Shown in pieces: positions 63,104-64,000 of a stretch of 64,000 bases of DNA (within the stretch, counting starts at the first letter, position 1; the number at the start of each line of letters is the position of its first letter). The DNA is from Panorpa germanica (lineage: Eukaryota > Arthropoda > Insecta > Mecoptera > Panorpidae). The stretch lies in contig OY783204.1 in the NCBI GenBank assembly GCA_963678705.1, positions 21,462,759 to 21,526,758 of the forward strand. The letters are read 5' to 3'. A model generated the notes under the pieces. The model searched no databases, was not told the origin of the DNA, and worked only from the letters and a program-made list of their open reading frames with translations. Both the position numbers and the translations under genes were made by a program.

Positions 63104-63135
63104 GTCAAGCCTCTGTGCTCTCAGCCACTGTGTCG
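63104..63135 (-). mobile_element. SINE fragment (5' end), split copy
   Basis: TCAAGCCTCTGTGCTCTCAG and CCACTGTGTCG match the tRNA-like 5' end of the SINE family on the minus strand. Together with 62491-62538 it looks like one SINE opened by the mariner relic; the middle of the SINE, with the B box, is missing. Confidence 0.45.
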
Positions 63136-63139
63136 CTAA

Positions 63140-64000
63140 GTGTCATTTTATTGTTTTACATCAGTTATATACTATACGTACCATAAAATGTAATGTTATA
63201 CTCAAAATTCCGATTAGCAATTTCCAAGGATCTCACGTAAGATCTCTCTAAAATACTATAAAATAAACATTTTGTATACTTGTCCAAAAATTCTTAACTT
63301 ATCGTATAGAAATATTAGACGTTGTTAAATATAACTCAGAGGTTAAAGGGTTTTAGGTTTAGAATAATAAGTGGTGTACCACTAAATTGACGTTAAATAT
63401 ACGTAAATTCCTTAAAAAAGTAGAAGTTGTAAAAGTAGTGCATACAAAATGGTATAATAAGTATAGTTAACAAAGTACACAAATAATATTTTTCGAAAAC
63501 AACTTGCTGCATACAGAGAATAGTAGTTTTGAATACGGGCATGGCAGACTCAAGCTCACAGGACTTGTAAAAATCTTACTTATGGATTCTTTTTAAACGC
63601 CGGACAAAACTTTATTCACTTTATAGTTGCGGCGTCAAAGACCGTCAACATCCAAAAAGAACATACAGATAAAACTAAAAATTTAAATAAATATAAAAAG
63701 AGATGTATAGATCGTGAAGAAAGCTGCATTTAGTGTAGCTACAACTGCAGCTGCAGCTGCAGATCTTATTCAGCTGTGTCCTAGTGTACTATGTACGAAG
63801 CTCTACGAGTACAATAATACATAAAATAAATTCAACGACATCTGGAGAAAACCCAGAACATAAATGTGACAGTTAACATCATCACGAATAGGGATGTTGG
63901 ATAGAATGAGACAAATAATATAAATTCACTGTTGTTAGAAAGATATAGGTATAGAAGTGAGGTGTGAGGTATGAGTATCAACGTGTTGTCTATTAAAGAG
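63140..64000. other. AT-rich end of window, CTGCAG repeat
   Basis: CTGCAGCTGCAGCTGCAG lies at 63745-63762 as a short self-complementary repeat. No gene, RNA or repeat family was recognised in the remainder. Confidence 0.45.

Overview
The window is nuclear DNA of an insect. It is strongly AT-rich and has long non-coding stretches, four long AT microsatellites or AT tracts, and many old transposon relics. One exon is clearly arthropod: the second immunoglobulin domain of a Dpr (defective proboscis extension response) cell-surface protein. I cannot fix the insect order. No bacterial operon, CRISPR array, rRNA gene or intact tRNA gene is visible. No complete host gene lies in the window.

Host-gene content is sparse. 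(1) A 147-base in-frame stretch at 1436-1582 (+) follows an excellent splice acceptor and ends in a stop, so it looks like the last coding exon of a gene entering from the left. (2) At 36.1-38.3 kb, two consensus splice donors point in opposite directions (minus at 36760, plus at 38313). A short ATG-bearing candidate exon lies on the minus side (36153-36219), so this may be a divergent pair of gene starts. (3) The dpr exon lies at 58628-58755 (-), with good acceptor and donor sites; its neighbours must lie across very long introns or outside the window. (4) A coding-like stretch at about 61944-62168 (-) begins next to an acceptor and is unassigned.

Mobile elements dominate. The main one is a 2.5-kb 5'-truncated non-LTR retrotransposon (54387-56890, -) with reverse transcriptase, RNase H and a Cys-rich tail. 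It has an 11-bp target-site duplication and its reading frame is broken by one in-frame TGA. Two shorter, recent copies of the same family lie at 407-906 (+) and 59772-59920 (-), each with its own target-site duplication. Older non-LTR tails belong to at least four other families: one ending in a CxxC...C motif (8.95 and 52.4 kb), one RNase H relic (40.7-41.3 kb), an R1-like family (16, 21.8, 23.4 and 29.5 kb) and an RTE-like family (33.3, 52 and 59.3 kb). Tc1/mariner-type transposase relics lie at 3.2, 12.8, 18.3, 50.8 and 62.6 kb. Three short Helitrons with A|TC...CTAG|T ends lie at 10.4, 25.7 and 28.9 kb. tRNA-derived SINEs lie at 26.0, 26.3, 49.0 and 62.5-63.1 kb. Several inverted-repeat MITE-like families include a four-copy group with CCCAGTAAACA ends, a TTATG...CATAA element at 2.7 kb, a 42-bp-arm hairpin at 26.8 kb and a nested palindromic element at 61.0 kb.

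The elements do not form a pathway. The window reads as intergenic or intronic DNA that has absorbed successive insertions, with the three I-like copies among the youngest. I found no convincing new cellular system. The items most worth checking are the unassigned exons, the MITE families and the I-like element.
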